Shown piece after piece: positions 33,699 to 42,609 of a stretch of DNA of 64,000 bases (positions are counted from its first letter, which is position 1; the number at the start of each line of letters is the position of its first letter). Below the pieces are notes generated by a model. That model made no database searches. It was given only the letters and a program-made list of their open reading frames with translations, and was not told where the DNA came from. Location of the stretch: contig CAZFQL010000017.1 in assembly GCA_964520905.1 (NCBI GenBank), positions 1 through 64,000 on the forward strand, in the 5' to 3' direction. A program made the position numbers and the translations under genes. The stretch is from JAGVIE01 sp964520905. Its GTDB lineage: Bacteria > Bacteroidota > Ignavibacteria > UBA10030 > SZUA-254.

Positions 33699-34340
33699 AT
33701 GATAAAGATACTAATTGCAGATGATCATCCTGTTGTCAGGGAAGGACTTAAACAGATTCTCAGCAAAGCTACAGATATGGTTGTGGGAGGCGAAGCCCTT
33801 AATGGACAAGAGGTGCTCGACAAAGTCCGAGATGAGAAGTGGGATGCCATTATACTTGATTTGAATATGCCCGGTAAAGATGGATTTGAAGTACTGAAAG
33901 AAATCCGGCGTGAAAAACAAAAACTCCCAATTCTAATTCTTAGCATACAATCGGAAGAACAAATCGGGGTGCGCGTATTGCGGGCAGGGGCTTCAGGGTT
34001 TTTAAGCAAAGAGAGCGCTCCAAAAGAATTGTTAAATGCAATCCGGAAAATCTACACGGGCGGAAAATTTGTGAGTGAATCTCTGGCTGAGAAACTTGCA
34101 ATTGAAGTCGAACTGAAAACCGATGAAGAACCGCACAAACATCTCTCCAATCGTGAATATCAGGTTCTTTGCTCGATCGCATCTGGAAAAACAATATTAG
34201 AAATTGCAAAACAACTGTCCATTAGCGATAAAACAGTCCGCACATACCGGGAACGCCTGATAGAAAAAATGAATTTGAAAAACGACGTTGAGATGACGCA
34301 CTATGCCATCCAGCATAAGCTTATTGAACCTTTGAGCTGA
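33699..34340 (+). CDS. NarL/FixJ-family response regulator
   Basis: A 213-residue regulator: receiver domain (1-125) with phospho-acceptor Asp54 in 'IILDLNMPGKDG', the acidic pair Asp8/Asp9, and the switch lysine in 'FLSKES'; then a LuxR-type helix-turn-helix ('LSNREYQVLCSIASGKTILEIAKQLSISDKTVRTYRERL', about 145-200). It is the partner of the HisKA_3 kinase directly upstream and should bind promoter DNA as a dimer when phosphorylated. Its targets are unknown, but TTCACGATATA-type motifs recur upstream of this cluster. Confidence 0.94.
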   Translation: MIKILIADDHPVVREGLKQILSKATDMVVGGEALNGQEVLDKVRDEKWDAIILDLNMPGKDGFEVLKEIRREKQKLPILILSIQSEEQIGVRVLRAGASGFLSKESAPKELLNAIRKIYTGGKFVSESLAEKLAIEVELKTDEEPHKHLSNREYQVLCSIASGKTILEIAKQLSISDKTVRTYRERLIEKMNLKNDVEMTHYAIQHKLIEPLS

Positions 34341-34648
34341 TCTTTTATTTTATTTCACGATATACATTCTGTGTAATTACTTTCCATTACGCGGCAAATC
34401 TCACCTTTCACAATTTCGTGAGTACTCCTAAAGGACGTTGTCACAAATATTATATTCTGCGGTTTTCCTGAAATTCACGATATATTCAATACCGAAATCT
34501 GCCGATATTAATGTGTAGTCTAATACTTACGCTAATTTCAGATAGTTCCCACACAAGATTCAGACAAATAACGATTGATTACACCTGACGGGTTTCGATA
34601 TATTTAATCTTGGAATATACCACTACAAACATATTGAAATATAGCGTA
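34341..34648. other. 308-base intergenic region with repeated TTCACGATATA
   Basis: No gene. The 11-mer TTCACGATATA occurs at 34354-34364 and 34474-34484, with a related TTTCGATATA near 34590, all upstream of the single-domain regulator. A similar TTTCGATATAC lies at 29916-29926, upstream of the kinase. These could be binding sites for the LuxR-type regulator. No terminator hairpin is obvious. Confidence 0.35.
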
Positions 34649-35014
34649 ATGCAAAATAGGAAAGTATTCATCATTGACGATTCGCAGTTAATCCGGGAAA
34701 GACTGACCGACAGACTCGAAAAGCTCAAAGGCATCGGAACCATCAGCCAGGCAGCCGATAAATCTTCCGCGTTAACTACTCTTCAAACAGAAACACCTGA
34801 TATCGTCATCCTCGATATACAATTACCGGATGGCAGTGGGATCGATTTATTATCTAAAATTAAAAAAGAAAATTCACAGATCGTTGTCATCATATTGACT
34901 AATTTCCCATACTCCATCATTCGAAGACGCTGCATTGAATTAGGCGCCGATTATTTCTTTGATAAATCCACGGAGTTAGAGAAACTCTTCGATATTTTCA
35001 CAACCATTAGCTGA
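34649..35014 (+). CDS. Single-domain response regulator (receiver only)
   Basis: A 121-residue CheY-like receiver from ATG 34649 (an upstream ATG at 34610 adds 13 residues before the first beta-strand and is not needed). Phospho-acceptor Asp56 in 'IVILDIQLPDGSG', acidic Asp10/Asp11, and the switch residues 'TNFP' and 'FDKS' are present. It has no output domain, so it works by protein contact, possibly as a phosphate sink or second target of the neighbouring multi-PAS kinase. Confidence 0.9.
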   Translation: MQNRKVFIIDDSQLIRERLTDRLEKLKGIGTISQAADKSSALTTLQTETPDIVILDIQLPDGSGIDLLSKIKKENSQIVVIILTNFPYSIIRRRCIELGADYFFDKSTELEKLFDIFTTIS

Positions 35015-35177
35015 TCCGTTAAGAATAGCATTTCTACCCGTCATTTTATCACCCGAATCAGCTTAGCTTCGCAATCTCCTGCCTATCTCAAAACAGATCG
35101 AAGATCGGTATGTTTACACATAACTTTATAATTTATGTAAGCGTGAGATCGCGAACCAAATTCAATTCAAGTGTATA

Positions 35178-35210
35178 AAAAAATCCCATCGTGATTGCGA
35201 CGGGATTTTA
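35178..35210 (-). terminator. Terminator of the kamA operon
   Basis: AAAAATCCC-A-TCG faces CGA-C-GGGATTTT around a short loop, with a seven-base T-run on the minus strand. It is 30 bases after the kamA stop and closes the four-gene operon. Confidence 0.8.
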
Positions 35211-35241
35211 TAGTTTGAACCTGATTAATGGCTGGGGTCTA

Positions 35242-36381
35242 TTACTCTTCAATCATTTTTACCTCTTGTATTACATCCCTTCGTTTTCCATTTTTACGCA
35301 AAAATGGTTTTTCAACCGGCGGATTATGATATGCAGGCTCTTCTTCGAGATCAGGATATATACAAATCTCATATTTGTAATTTCTTAGTATAATGTTTTT
35401 TCCTGCCCTGCCTACAACGTATTGTGGAAGCATAGGAATTTTACCGCCGCCGCCGGGCGCATCAATAACATAATAAGGGATAGCTAATCCTGAAGTTGTA
35501 CCTCGCAGCTTATCCATAATCTCCAATCCCTTACTTACCGGTGTACGGAAATGGTTAGTTCCCTTCGTGATATCGGCTTGATAGAGATAATACGGTCGAA
35601 CGCGCATTGATAACAGCTTCCTCATAAGTTCAAGCATAATGGCAGAATCGTCATTAACACCCTTCATTAAGACCGTTTGGTTGCCTAACGGAATACCGGC
35701 ATCTGCAAGCATTCCACACGCCCGTTTTGCTTCAGGAGTACATTCCCATGGGTGATTGAAATGTGTGTTGACATAAATTGGGTGGTACTTTTTAAGCATC
35801 TTGGATAATTTGGGTGTGATTCGCTGGGGCAAAACACACGGCATTTTAGTTCCTATTCTGATTATCTCGACATGAGGAATTTCCCTTAAGCCTTTCAGGA
35901 GACGTTCGAGCAAGAAATCAGTCAACATCAACGGGTCGCCTCCGGAAAGAATCACATCGCGCACCTCGGGATGCGCCGCGATATAATCTATGCCGTCCTG
36001 AAGATATTTCATGTTAATTTTTTTCGAATCTCCCACCTTACGTTTCCGTGTACAGAAACGACAGTACATCGAACATTGACTGGTAGTAAGGAAGAGAACT
36101 CGATCCGGATAGCGATGGACGATACTCGGCACCGGACTGTGAGAATCTTCGGCGAGCGGATCCTCGGGCAGATCGTCATGTAATAATTCTTTCGAATCCG
36201 GTATGCACTGCAGCCATATTGGATCGCCCGGATGACGAATTAAACTCAGATAGTAAGGATTGATGCGGATATGAAACAGCGAGTTGAGCTTGTCTGCGGC
36301 TTGTTTTTCGAACCCGAAACGTTCTACTAAATCTTTTGCGCTGTCAACGCTTTGCCGCAGCATTTCTTGCCATAGTTCCAT
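35242..36381 (-). CDS. kamA: Lysine 2,3-aminomutase family radical SAM protein
   Basis: A 379-residue radical SAM/PLP enzyme. The cluster motif is C103-x3-C107-x2-C110 ('CSMYCRFC'). The PLP-binding lysine Lys314 lies in 'DAPGGGGKIP'. Both aspartates that hold the amino groups of L-lysine in the clostridial enzyme are conserved: Asp270 ('QADIT') and Asp307 ('VIDAPG'). L-lysine to L-beta-lysine is therefore the likeliest reaction. The C-terminal CxCxxC zinc tail of the clostridial enzyme is missing, although the other zinc cysteine (Cys222 in 'RAC') remains. It is the last gene of an operon with a GNAT and two ATP-grasp ligases, three bases from its neighbour. Confidence 0.9.
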   Translation of the reverse strand: MELWQEMLRQSVDSAKDLVERFGFEKQAADKLNSLFHIRINPYYLSLIRHPGDPIWLQCIPDSKELLHDDLPEDPLAEDSHSPVPSIVHRYPDRVLFLTTSQCSMYCRFCTRKRKVGDSKKINMKYLQDGIDYIAAHPEVRDVILSGGDPLMLTDFLLERLLKGLREIPHVEIIRIGTKMPCVLPQRITPKLSKMLKKYHPIYVNTHFNHPWECTPEAKRACGMLADAGIPLGNQTVLMKGVNDDSAIMLELMRKLLSMRVRPYYLYQADITKGTNHFRTPVSKGLEIMDKLRGTTSGLAIPYYVIDAPGGGGKIPMLPQYVVGRAGKNIILRNYKYEICIYPDLEEEPAYHNPPVEKPFLRKNGKRRDVIQEVKMIEE

Positions 36382-36384
36382 AAT

Positions 36385-36882
36385 TTATTGTGAATCCTTA
36401 TGTTGTGAGACATATTTTCCGTACACGACGAGATCATCGCCGGTTTTATAATAATCTTTTATCCGACTTAATTCCTGATATTGTGCGCTTACATAAAACT
36501 TTCTCGTATTTTCATATTTCGGCTGTGAAGAAGTTTCTGCAACGACTAATCTACCACCCAGCTGTTTGATTAATAACTCGGCGTGATTGAGCAATTCCCT
36601 TCCTATTCCTTTATTATGGGCGGAAGGCTTAACCGCAATCCAATACAGGTCGTACGTTCCGATCGTCATTGGAGTCGGTCCCATACAGTAATAGCCCACA
36701 GTGTTCCCATCCTCAGAAATTGCTGAATAGATTAGATAATCTTTTTGATGATTATTGTTAAGTACGATATCGATCAGTTCTAATGCCACTGCGATCTCGT
36801 TATCTGTAAAGACGGATGTTTCTTCAAGAATGATTCGGATGGGGTCTTTGTCCACCGATCGGATTTGTCGGATGGTGATCAA
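36385..36882 (-). CDS. GNAT-family N-acetyltransferase
   Basis: A 165-residue single-domain GNAT. The acetyl-CoA loop is 'VKPSAHNKGIGRELLNHAE' (about 88-106), and the core beta-strands 'TVGYYCMGPTPMTIGTYDLYWIAV' and 'RLVVAETSSQPKYENTRKFY' are in order. It is much shorter than the AblB beta-lysine acetyltransferase (about 270 residues), so it is not a plain AblB. It overlaps the ATP-grasp gene by 4 bases and is followed by kamA after 3 bases, so it belongs to the same pathway; the acyl acceptor is probably beta-lysine or its ligated product. Confidence 0.85.
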   Translation of the reverse strand: MITIRQIRSVDKDPIRIILEETSVFTDNEIAVALELIDIVLNNNHQKDYLIYSAISEDGNTVGYYCMGPTPMTIGTYDLYWIAVKPSAHNKGIGRELLNHAELLIKQLGGRLVVAETSSQPKYENTRKFYVSAQYQELSRIKDYYKTGDDLVVYGKYVSQHKDSQ

Positions 36883-37961
36883 GCTATTCTTTCAAGCGCA
36901 CATTCAACAATTTTACTGATCAACTCTTCAAATTTATAGCCATAAGCTTTTGCAGACCTTGAAAATCCCGCTTCGTCTGAGATATCCGGATTAGGATTGA
37001 CTTCAAGTATATACGGTTTGTTTTCTTTACTCAGACGAATATCTATTCGGGCATAATCCCTACAACCCAGCAATTGATAAGCCCTCAGCGCCATCTCTTT
37101 TACAGTTTGCTCCATCTCTTCCGGCAATTTCGCGGGACAAACACCTTTCGTGTGTTCATATTCGTCGGTTCCCTTCATCCATTTCGCATTATATGTAATA
37201 ATCCGATGGTATTGCTGGGGTAAAGTGGACATATCAATTTCAGAAATCGGGAAAACAATTGGTTTGCCGTTCCCAAGAATAGCAACGTTTAACTCGCGTC
37301 CATCGATGTATTCTTCGACCAGCGCAGGCTGATCGAACCGCTCGAAAATATAGCGGATTCGTTTTTTAAGATCGGATAGATTATAGACCACCGATCCAGT
37401 CTCAATTCCAACGCTTGCGTCTTCATGAGACGGTTTCACAATTAGCGGGAAGTTTAAACTGTCGTTAACGGAGATTCGTAATGGACTCTTGAACAATTGG
37501 AAGCGGGGAGTAGGTAAATCGTTATAAAGTAAAATTTCTTTAACCCGCACTTTATTGAGAGCTGTTCCTAATGTGAGAGGGTCTGAACCTGTATAGGGAA
37601 TTTCTAATAATTCATAAATGCCCGCTACATGCATTTCGTGAATGGCTTTATTTCCAACACTCTCGCATAGATTGAAAATAACATCAGGTGTTTCATCTTT
37701 TAGAAAATTTAAGAGCCGGATGATATCACTATCAACATTGAAAATCGAACAACGGTAACCCATCGTTTGTAATGCACGGGCAAGGTCCTCTCTTTCTTCC
37801 AGCACACCTACCTCTGAAAGATCGGTCGATGTTAGAATGTTGGTGTTGCCGGATTTAGCGCCTTCCTGCAATTCACCTGTTTCAGAAATATATTTCTGGC
37901 CCTCAACCGTGTTTGTGATCGGTTCATTATAGATAAGCGCAACATGTATCTTTTTTCTCAT
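36879..37961 (-). CDS. ATP-grasp ligase, D-Ala-D-Ala ligase-like (second)
   Basis: A 360-residue ATP-grasp ligase of the D-alanine-D-alanine ligase fold. 'VALIYNEP' opens the N-terminal domain, 'LPTPRFQLF' and 'FPLIVKPSHEDASVGIE' form the ATP-grasp core, 'LVEEYIDGRELNVAILG' the lid, and 'ARIDIRLSKENKPYILEVNPNPDIS' the magnesium site. It has an N-terminal extension of about 40 residues and substrate-pocket loops unlike Ddl, so D-Ala is not its obvious substrate. The family joins a carboxylate to an amine using ATP. Pairing with a second paralogue and kamA suggests it links beta-lysine to something. Confidence 0.85.
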   Translation of the reverse strand: MRKKIHVALIYNEPITNTVEGQKYISETGELQEGAKSGNTNILTSTDLSEVGVLEEREDLARALQTMGYRCSIFNVDSDIIRLLNFLKDETPDVIFNLCESVGNKAIHEMHVAGIYELLEIPYTGSDPLTLGTALNKVRVKEILLYNDLPTPRFQLFKSPLRISVNDSLNFPLIVKPSHEDASVGIETGSVVYNLSDLKKRIRYIFERFDQPALVEEYIDGRELNVAILGNGKPIVFPISEIDMSTLPQQYHRIITYNAKWMKGTDEYEHTKGVCPAKLPEEMEQTVKEMALRAYQLLGCRDYARIDIRLSKENKPYILEVNPNPDISDEAGFSRSAKAYGYKFEELISKIVECALERIA

Positions 37962-37969
37962 AGGTTATC

Positions 37970-39103
37970 TCAATTTGTTGATGGATGTAACGATGAATCG
38001 GAAACCAGTCCATACCTTTTTGCCGCTAACATAAGAACTGTTTGAATCAAACGGTTATAATTAATCCCGGCTGCACGCGCAGCTTTTGGAAAACACGAAT
38101 TATCTTCAGGTTTTGGTAAAATTCCAGGCAGAGGATTGAGTTCAATAATATGCGGCTTGCCCTTACTATCGAGCCTCACATCAATCCTGCACCAATCCTT
38201 ACAATGAAGAATGTTGTAAGCTTTGCAACATATAGATTCGATTTCGCTCTGGAGAGATACAGATAATTTAGCCGGACAAGAAAATATCTCCAGTGGCGCA
38301 TCGGCTCTGTCCCATATCCACTTCGCTTCGTAGGAGTAGATCGGGTTTACCCCTGCCGGAAGGGTATCAAATTTTATCTCGACAATCGGGAGGACGATTA
38401 ATTCATCGCCATTTCCGAGAATTGCGACCGTAAACTCACGCCCTATTAGAAATTCTTCAATTAGGGCAGGTTGCCAGTATTTTTCCACCACCACTGAAAC
38501 TTCGCGTTCCAGCTCTGCTTGATTATTGACAACCGATGAGTTAAAGATACCTTTGCTTGAACCTTCATGCAGCGGTTTCACGATACAAGGAAATTTTAAA
38601 TTTGTTTGTGAAATCTTTAAGCTTTGCGAAATAATCGTAAACCGAGGTGTAGGCACATTATAATAAGAGAGAATTTCCTTCGCACGTGACTTATCCAAAC
38701 AACTAGAGAGGGTCAGCGAATCCGAACCGGTGTATGGAATTTGGAGCATCTCCAGCATGGCAGGTATCTGCGCTTCCCGGGAAGCGCCATTAAAACCTTC
38801 CGCTATATTAAAAACAATATCGGGCCGTTCTGTCAATAATTTGACGTATGCTTGCTCGTTCGCTTCAATTAAAGATACTTCATGGAACTCGGCGAGTGCC
38901 GCTCGCACTGCATCGATTGTCTCAAACGTATCCCATTCTGCATAAATATCTGAACTGGAATTTAGATTTGGTTGGGGATGAATGTTAGAAAGAGATGGTT
39001 GGAAAACTTCGCCGGTCATACTCGGAGGCTCGTTCTCATCGTCCGCTTGAGATTGTTGAATTGGATCTTCCTTCTTTTGATTGTAAACGAGCGCAACGCG
39101 CAT
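37970..39103 (-). CDS. ATP-grasp ligase, D-Ala-D-Ala ligase-like (first)
   Basis: A 377-residue paralogue of the next gene, first in the operon. I use ATG 39103 since 'MRVALVYNQKK' aligns with 'VALIYNEP' of the neighbour; ATG 39133 would add 10 residues. The ATP-grasp core 'FPCIVKPLHEGSSKGIF', 'LIEEFLIGREFTVAILGNGDELIVLPIVEIKF' and 'CRIDVRLDSKGKPHIIELNPLPGILP' are complete. A low-complexity insert (about 15-55) differs from the paralogue. Separated from it by 8 bases. Two tandem ligases imply two successive couplings or a heterodimer. Confidence 0.84.
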   Translation of the reverse strand: MRVALVYNQKKEDPIQQSQADDENEPPSMTGEVFQPSLSNIHPQPNLNSSSDIYAEWDTFETIDAVRAALAEFHEVSLIEANEQAYVKLLTERPDIVFNIAEGFNGASREAQIPAMLEMLQIPYTGSDSLTLSSCLDKSRAKEILSYYNVPTPRFTIISQSLKISQTNLKFPCIVKPLHEGSSKGIFNSSVVNNQAELEREVSVVVEKYWQPALIEEFLIGREFTVAILGNGDELIVLPIVEIKFDTLPAGVNPIYSYEAKWIWDRADAPLEIFSCPAKLSVSLQSEIESICCKAYNILHCKDWCRIDVRLDSKGKPHIIELNPLPGILPKPEDNSCFPKAARAAGINYNRLIQTVLMLAAKRYGLVSDSSLHPSTN

Positions 39104-39321
39104 CGAACTTACGTACCGAGGAAGATGTAGCAAGTAACTCGTGCAGTCCTCTCAAATAGTTTCACATGATTGCTTTGAATTATCATAACACTTGTAATAT
39201 AATCATTTTATTCTTTTTGTCAAGTAGAAAATGAACATTTGAGGCATAGTGTAACTTTTTTTTCTTTCCAAACTCGAGATGATTGTTAGCGGATAACCAA
39301 AAAAAAATCTCTCAGTCACAC

Positions 39322-41541
39322 TCATCCACCATGAAGTAATCCTAGTGCATCCTTCATCCACTCGTCGAACGACTTCCTCAATACATGATGCTCAGGCAAC
39401 CGAAGGTGAGGATCGGTATCGATGAGTTGAAATGCTTCATGTCGAGCCGACAATAAAATATCACCATCAGTCAAAAGGTTGGCAAGTCTTAGAGCAGGTA
39501 ACCCGCTCTGTCTTGTTCCGAAATAATCACCCGGACCTCTCAATTCCAGGTCAATTTCAGCTATTTTGAATCCATCGAGGGTTTCCAACATCGTTCTAAG
39601 ACGACGTTCAGCAATCTGTTTCGTATCTTCAGCTCCGTCGAGCGTCGGTATGGTAGAACCAACTTTTATCTTTCTCCCCATCCAGCCCGGAGCTATAAGA
39701 ATACAATACGATTGCTCTGCACCTCTTCCGACTCTGCCCCGCAACTGATGAAGCTGTGAAAGACCAAGCCTCTCCGCATGCTCGACAACCATAACCGATG
39801 CATTAGGAACATCAATACCTACTTCGATGACAGTGGTAGATACTAAGATATCAATCTTTTTTTGTTCAAAGTCTGTCATGATATTATCTTTTTCATCTGA
39901 TGACATTCTTCCATGAATCAATCCCACCCGATAATCGGTAAATACTTCCGATTTCAATTTCTCATAACTCTCTGTCGCGGCTTTTAGATCTAACTTTTCA
40001 GATTCTTCGACGAGTGGATAGACAATATATACTTGTCTGCCATCCTTTACCTGTTCACGTACAAACCGGTAGACAGATGAAATCTGAGATTCGAAGTTAA
40101 GAATTGTTTTAATCGGTATACGATGAGCAGGCAATTCATTAATTGTCGATACATCAAGATCCCCATAAACGGTCAACGAGAGGGTTCGTGGTATAGGTGT
40201 TGCAGTCATCACCAATATATGAGGATGTGGACATCCGCTTAAAGATTCAATCCCTTTCTCTCTCAACGCAACCCGTTGCGCTACTCCGAAGCGGTGCTGT
40301 TCATCTATGATAACCAAACCGAGATTCTTAAACACAACAGGTTCTTGAATAAGCGCATGAGTACCGACTACAATATTAGCGGCACCAGATCGTATATCCT
40401 CAAGAACATCATCACGTATTCTTACTCTCTGTCCGCCTATAAGCAATTGAACATTTACATTCAAATCTTTGAGAAAATTTGCAAGGGTTTTAAAATGTTG
40501 TTCGGCAAGAATTTCTGTAGGCGCCATGAGCGTCGTTTGGTAGCCATTATCTATTCCGATCAGCATCGCGACGAGTGCCACTATTGTTTTACCGCTTCCT
40601 ACATCACCCTGCAATAGACGATTCATCGGTTTGCCGGACTTCAGGTCATCGGTGATTTCTTTGATAACCTTCACTTGAGCTTTGGTAAGTTTGAACGGCA
40701 GCGAATCGACCAATTGGCGCGCCAGTGAACTCTTAACGTCGAAGGTAATACCGGGCAATTCTACTTTCACACTCTGACGCCGCAATGCGAGAAGCAACTG
40801 CATACTGAACAATTCATCGAATTTCAGCCTGAGTCGAGCTTCATCAAGCAATTGTTGTGTTTCCGGGAAATGGATCGAACTTAACGCCTGTTTGATCGGC
40901 AGATATTTATACTTATCTATAATAGAGGATGGCAAAGGTTCCTCAGCGAACTGGAGGAATTCATTTAGCGTCGCCTTCATAATCCGACGGAAACCTTTAA
41001 TGTTAAGATTTACACTCTGCAATTCTCCAGATGAACCGTACTTGGGAACGATCCCTCTTGTGTGGAGAAACCCCTGTAAACCGCCATCTTCATCGTCAGC
41101 GGGTGATAACCTGTCTATGGAAGGATGAACGATCTGCGGGTGCCTATTGAATATTGTCACCTTGCCTGAGGCGGCTATAATTTCTCCAACCTCAAAAGCT
41201 TTTTTAAAATATTGAACACTCTGGAAAAATACTAATTGAATTGTACCACTCTCATCCTCCAATATCACACTAAGCCGTTGTCGAGGCGGACGACCAATAA
41301 GATCAAATGTACGTATAGTGCCGATAACAGTCACCCACTCTTCCGAATCGGCATGTTTTCTCAGATCACCTATCTTTCCAACCTTGCTTAAATCTATATA
41401 ATCGTAAGGGAAGTAATATATTAGGTCTCTCACCGTTTTGATATTATGATTGGCAAGAGCTTCTGCACGTTTCGGTCCGATACCTTTGACGTACTGAACT
41501 GGAAAACTTAATCCCTTGTCGATATTTTCTTTGGATGGCAT
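39322..41541 (-). CDS. recG: ATP-dependent DNA helicase RecG
   Basis: A 739-residue branch-migration helicase that regresses stalled forks and processes Holliday junctions. N-terminal wedge domain with OB fold (about 60-180), then superfamily 2 helicase motifs: Walker A 'GDVGSGKT', DEQH box 'IIDEQHRFG', 'TATPIPRT', and 'QLRGRVGRG'. Length is slightly above the 690-residue E. coli protein, as is common in this phylum. It appears to be transcribed alone, with 200 bases to the ATP-grasp operon and 57 to gpsA. Confidence 0.95.
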   Translation of the reverse strand: MPSKENIDKGLSFPVQYVKGIGPKRAEALANHNIKTVRDLIYYFPYDYIDLSKVGKIGDLRKHADSEEWVTVIGTIRTFDLIGRPPRQRLSVILEDESGTIQLVFFQSVQYFKKAFEVGEIIAASGKVTIFNRHPQIVHPSIDRLSPADDEDGGLQGFLHTRGIVPKYGSSGELQSVNLNIKGFRRIMKATLNEFLQFAEEPLPSSIIDKYKYLPIKQALSSIHFPETQQLLDEARLRLKFDELFSMQLLLALRRQSVKVELPGITFDVKSSLARQLVDSLPFKLTKAQVKVIKEITDDLKSGKPMNRLLQGDVGSGKTIVALVAMLIGIDNGYQTTLMAPTEILAEQHFKTLANFLKDLNVNVQLLIGGQRVRIRDDVLEDIRSGAANIVVGTHALIQEPVVFKNLGLVIIDEQHRFGVAQRVALREKGIESLSGCPHPHILVMTATPIPRTLSLTVYGDLDVSTINELPAHRIPIKTILNFESQISSVYRFVREQVKDGRQVYIVYPLVEESEKLDLKAATESYEKLKSEVFTDYRVGLIHGRMSSDEKDNIMTDFEQKKIDILVSTTVIEVGIDVPNASVMVVEHAERLGLSQLHQLRGRVGRGAEQSYCILIAPGWMGRKIKVGSTIPTLDGAEDTKQIAERRLRTMLETLDGFKIAEIDLELRGPGDYFGTRQSGLPALRLANLLTDGDILLSARHEAFQLIDTDPHLRLPEHHVLRKSFDEWMKDALGLLHGG

Positions 41542-41598
41542 TCAGCTATTCGAAGATTTGTTTGAATCAAATCATCTTAGAAATACGGCGAAGTAAAT

Positions 41599-42600
41599 TT
41601 AATTATGTTCCCCTTTTGCGCCGCGGGTCATCAAATCGGATGTTGCAATGATAGGGTCTTTATCTTCAAACAATACCTGATATACTGCATTTGATATAGG
41701 TAATTCAACATTAAATTTGTTGCAGAGATCGTGAATGGAGCGTGTAGTTGCTACACCTTCAGCAACCATGGTCATGCCGGCAAGTATATCTTTTAGTTTT
41801 CTGCCTTTTCCAATTTCTTCCCCGACATACCGGTTACGGCTGTGCTTACTCATGCAAGTCACAATCAGATCGCCGATTCCGGATAATCCGGCAAAAGTTT
41901 CCTGTTTGGCTCCCATAACTTTACCGAGTCTGGCGATCTCAACGGTTGCACGAGTCATGATGGCGGCTTTAGTATTATCACCAAAACCGGCGCCATCGGC
42001 AATTCCTGCACCTATAGCGATCACGTTTTTCAACGACCCCGCCAATTCAACGCCACGGATATCTTCGCTTGAATAAACTCGGAAATACGGCGTCATAAAA
42101 ATTTTTTGCGCCAATTTTGCCGTCGCGATATTTATAGATGCTGCTACTACTGCGGTAGGGACTTTCCTGCTTACTTCTTCGGCAAAACTTGGACCTGATA
42201 ATGTCACTATATTGTTTTTTCCGATATGCGGCAGGACATCGAGAAGAACATCCGATATCGTCATCAATGAATCATTTTCAATTCCCTTTGCGACATTCAC
42301 GATTATAATATTATGAAAATTATGTCCATGTAATTTCTCGATCACTGATCGAAGAAATTGAGTAGGAATTGCAGTTACGACCATCTCGGCACCGCTCACC
42401 GAATAAGTCAAATCGCTGCTAATATTCACATCAAGAGGGATAGCTACGCCTGGAAGGAATTCATTGTTTACACGATTGGTACGCATCGAGGCGGCATGTT
42501 CCTCCAGATACGACCAAAGATTAACCTGGTGCGCATTAGAATGGAGCAAGATAGCCAAGGTTGTTCCCCAGCTACCCGCACCTAATACAGTAATGCGCAT
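41599..42600 (-). CDS. gpsA: Glycerol-3-phosphate dehydrogenase [NAD(P)+]
   Basis: A 333-residue enzyme that reduces dihydroxyacetone phosphate to sn-glycerol 3-phosphate for phospholipid synthesis. The N-terminal 'VLGAGSWGTTLAILL' binds the dinucleotide and the C-terminal 'VELAGSLKNVIAIGAGIADGAGFGDNTKAA' and 'TFAGLSGIGDLIVTC' are family signatures. It is 10 bases from plsY, which uses its product. Confidence 0.96.
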   Translation of the reverse strand: MRITVLGAGSWGTTLAILLHSNAHQVNLWSYLEEHAASMRTNRVNNEFLPGVAIPLDVNISSDLTYSVSGAEMVVTAIPTQFLRSVIEKLHGHNFHNIIIVNVAKGIENDSLMTISDVLLDVLPHIGKNNIVTLSGPSFAEEVSRKVPTAVVAASINIATAKLAQKIFMTPYFRVYSSEDIRGVELAGSLKNVIAIGAGIADGAGFGDNTKAAIMTRATVEIARLGKVMGAKQETFAGLSGIGDLIVTCMSKHSRNRYVGEEIGKGRKLKDILAGMTMVAEGVATTRSIHDLCNKFNVELPISNAVYQVLFEDKDPIIATSDLMTRGAKGEHN

Positions 42601-42609
42601 AAATAATAG

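Noticed and set aside
36385..36882. Calling the GNAT gene ablB (beta-lysine acetyltransferase)
   Set aside because: It is about 100 residues shorter than AblB and lacks the N-terminal half, so only the general family can be supported.
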